5,296 nucleotides of DNA. It comes from Nitrospinaceae bacterium. Lineage in GTDB: Bacteria; Nitrospinota; Nitrospinia; Nitrospinales; VA-1. The notes beneath the pieces were generated by a model, which ran no database searches, had not been told where the DNA came from, and saw only the letters and a program-made list of their open reading frames with translations. The stretch's first letter is position 1; each line of letters opens with the position of its first letter. The stretch is taken from assembly GCA_029937655.1 (NCBI GenBank), contig JAPYPK010000098.1:1-5296 (forward strand), given 5' to 3'. This document shows positions 4,800-5,296 of the stretch, piece by piece. A program made the translations under genes and the position numbers.

Positions 4800-5102
4800 A
4801 TGAACATGAAAAATGAAGTAGGTGGTGAAGAACGTTTTCGAAAAGAAAAAGCCAAGGGAAGAAAGTTACGTCAATCCCAGTGGTGGAAAGAAAAAATTTC
4901 TAAAGGAGTCTGTCATTATTGTGCTGGGGAATTTACCCCCGTAAGTTTGACGATGGACCACATAGTACCCATAGCTCGGGGTGGAAAAAGCACCAAGGGT
5001 AACGTCGTTCCATCATGTAAAAAATGTAACACAACTAAAAAATACTACACTTCTGCCGAAATTATCCTACGTGACAAAATGGGTACGGATATTGAGTTCT
5101 GA
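4800..5102 (+). CDS. Small stand-alone HNH endonuclease
   Basis: This 100-aa protein has a basic N-terminal region (about 12-35, rich in Lys/Arg with a WW pair) and then a complete HNH nuclease fold. Zinc-binding cysteines are CHYC (Cys38, Cys41) and CKKC (Cys73, Cys76). The catalytic beta-beta-alpha metal core is MDHIVPIARGGKSTKGN, with Asp53-His54, Gly61-Gly62 and Asn68, and the last position is Asn77 (CNTTK). Members cleave or nick DNA. The target here is unknown, and no restriction methyltransferase, phage terminase or intron is nearby. The ATG at 4800 has AAGGA (4784-4788) 11 nt upstream, inside the end of the DUF1566 gene, and starts 3 nt after its stop. That indicates translational coupling. 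A second ATG, two codons later, is less well spaced. No terminator is visible downstream. Confidence 0.9.
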   Translation: MNMKNEVGGEERFRKEKAKGRKLRQSQWWKEKISKGVCHYCAGEFTPVSLTMDHIVPIARGGKSTKGNVVPSCKKCNTTKKYYTSAEIILRDKMGTDIEF

Positions 5103-5104
5103 AT

Positions 5105-5212
5105 TCAACTAACAAACGGAAAACCTTTAAAACAAAACCTTCTAGACCGTTGAGCACCTTCACTACCAATCCTATCCAGCCTCACCCTCACCTTAAACTC
5201 ATAAATAGACAT
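5105..5212 (-). CDS. Possible 35-aa small protein, unknown
   Basis: On the minus strand a small ORF reads MSIYEFKVRVRLDRIGSEGA and continues with a basic, aromatic end (RSRRFCFKGFPFVS). It begins at ATG 5212-5210. A strong Shine-Dalgarno sequence, GAGGAG, precedes it by 6 nt (5224-5219). An alternative ATG two codons upstream (5218) abuts that site and is unlikely to be used. The ORF ends 2 nt from the end of the convergent HNH gene. Four of its six Arg codons are AGG, unlike the long genes here, so it may be foreign, degraded or not coding. I do not recognise a family. The alternation of charged and hydrophobic residues at positions 4-14 suggests a beta-strand, so it could also be the remnant of a longer gene. 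Confidence 0.35.
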   Translation of the reverse strand: MSIYEFKVRVRLDRIGSEGAQRSRRFCFKGFPFVS

Positions 5213-5296
5213 TGTCATCTCCTCAAAACATCACTGCAAATAACTAGTCTTAAACCAGAAGGGAAGATTAATGGTCTAATAACTTTGAGTTTATAC
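5213..5296. other. AT-rich end of window, upstream of the small minus-strand ORF
   Basis: Apart from the ribosome-binding site of the small ORF (GAGGAG, 5224-5219) I see no gene, convincing promoter, terminator or repeat here. Neither strand has an ORF that can be supported before the edge. Confidence 0.5.

Noticed and set aside
4800..5102. HNH gene as part of a restriction-modification system or a group I/II intron
   Set aside because: No methyltransferase, specificity protein, intron core or interrupted host gene is nearby; the gene sits in an ordinary operon-like position.
5103..5170. Terminator after the HNH gene
   Set aside because: No GC-rich hairpin with a T-run on either strand was found between the convergent frames.

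Overview
This window is mostly an ordinary bacterial housekeeping segment. The organism cannot be named from it. It has a GroES/GroEL chaperonin operon controlled by a perfect CIRCE element (the HrcA operator) and no visible sigma-32 heat-shock promoter. It also has a short single-domain QueF and the common yggS-proC gene pair, in moderately AT-rich DNA. That fits a Gram-negative-type bacterium outside the enteric group, for example a deltaproteobacterium-like or related marine lineage, but this is a weak inference.

Left half, minus strand. Reading leftward from about 3405: the CIRCE-overlapped promoter, groES (3225-2935), groL (2860-1193) and a strong intrinsic terminator (1159-1130). After a leader of about 200 bp without genes comes a second unit: yggS (932-225, TTG start), which encodes the PLP-homeostasis protein, and then the 5' end of proC (128 to beyond the edge), which encodes pyrroline-5-carboxylate reductase.

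Right half, plus strand. Diverging from groES across a 238-bp intergenic region: queF (3464-3847), which makes preQ1 for queuosine tRNA modification; a small CxxCxxCC (YkgJ-like) metal-cluster protein (3918-4286, TTG start); a signal-less DUF1566/Lcl-type domain protein (4305-4796); and a small stand-alone HNH endonuclease (4800-5102). The last three are tightly packed (gaps of 18 and 3 nt) and look co-transcribed. A possible 35-codon ORF on the minus strand (5212-5105) faces the HNH gene at the right edge.

The parts most worth a second look are three. The first is the divergent groES/queF control region, where CIRCE, a separate 15-bp palindrome and promoter-like boxes on both strands are packed together. 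The second is the uncharacterised YkgJ-like/DUF1566/HNH trio. The third is the small ORF at the right end. No CRISPR array, tRNA, rRNA, insertion sequence, reverse transcriptase or obvious defence system is visible.
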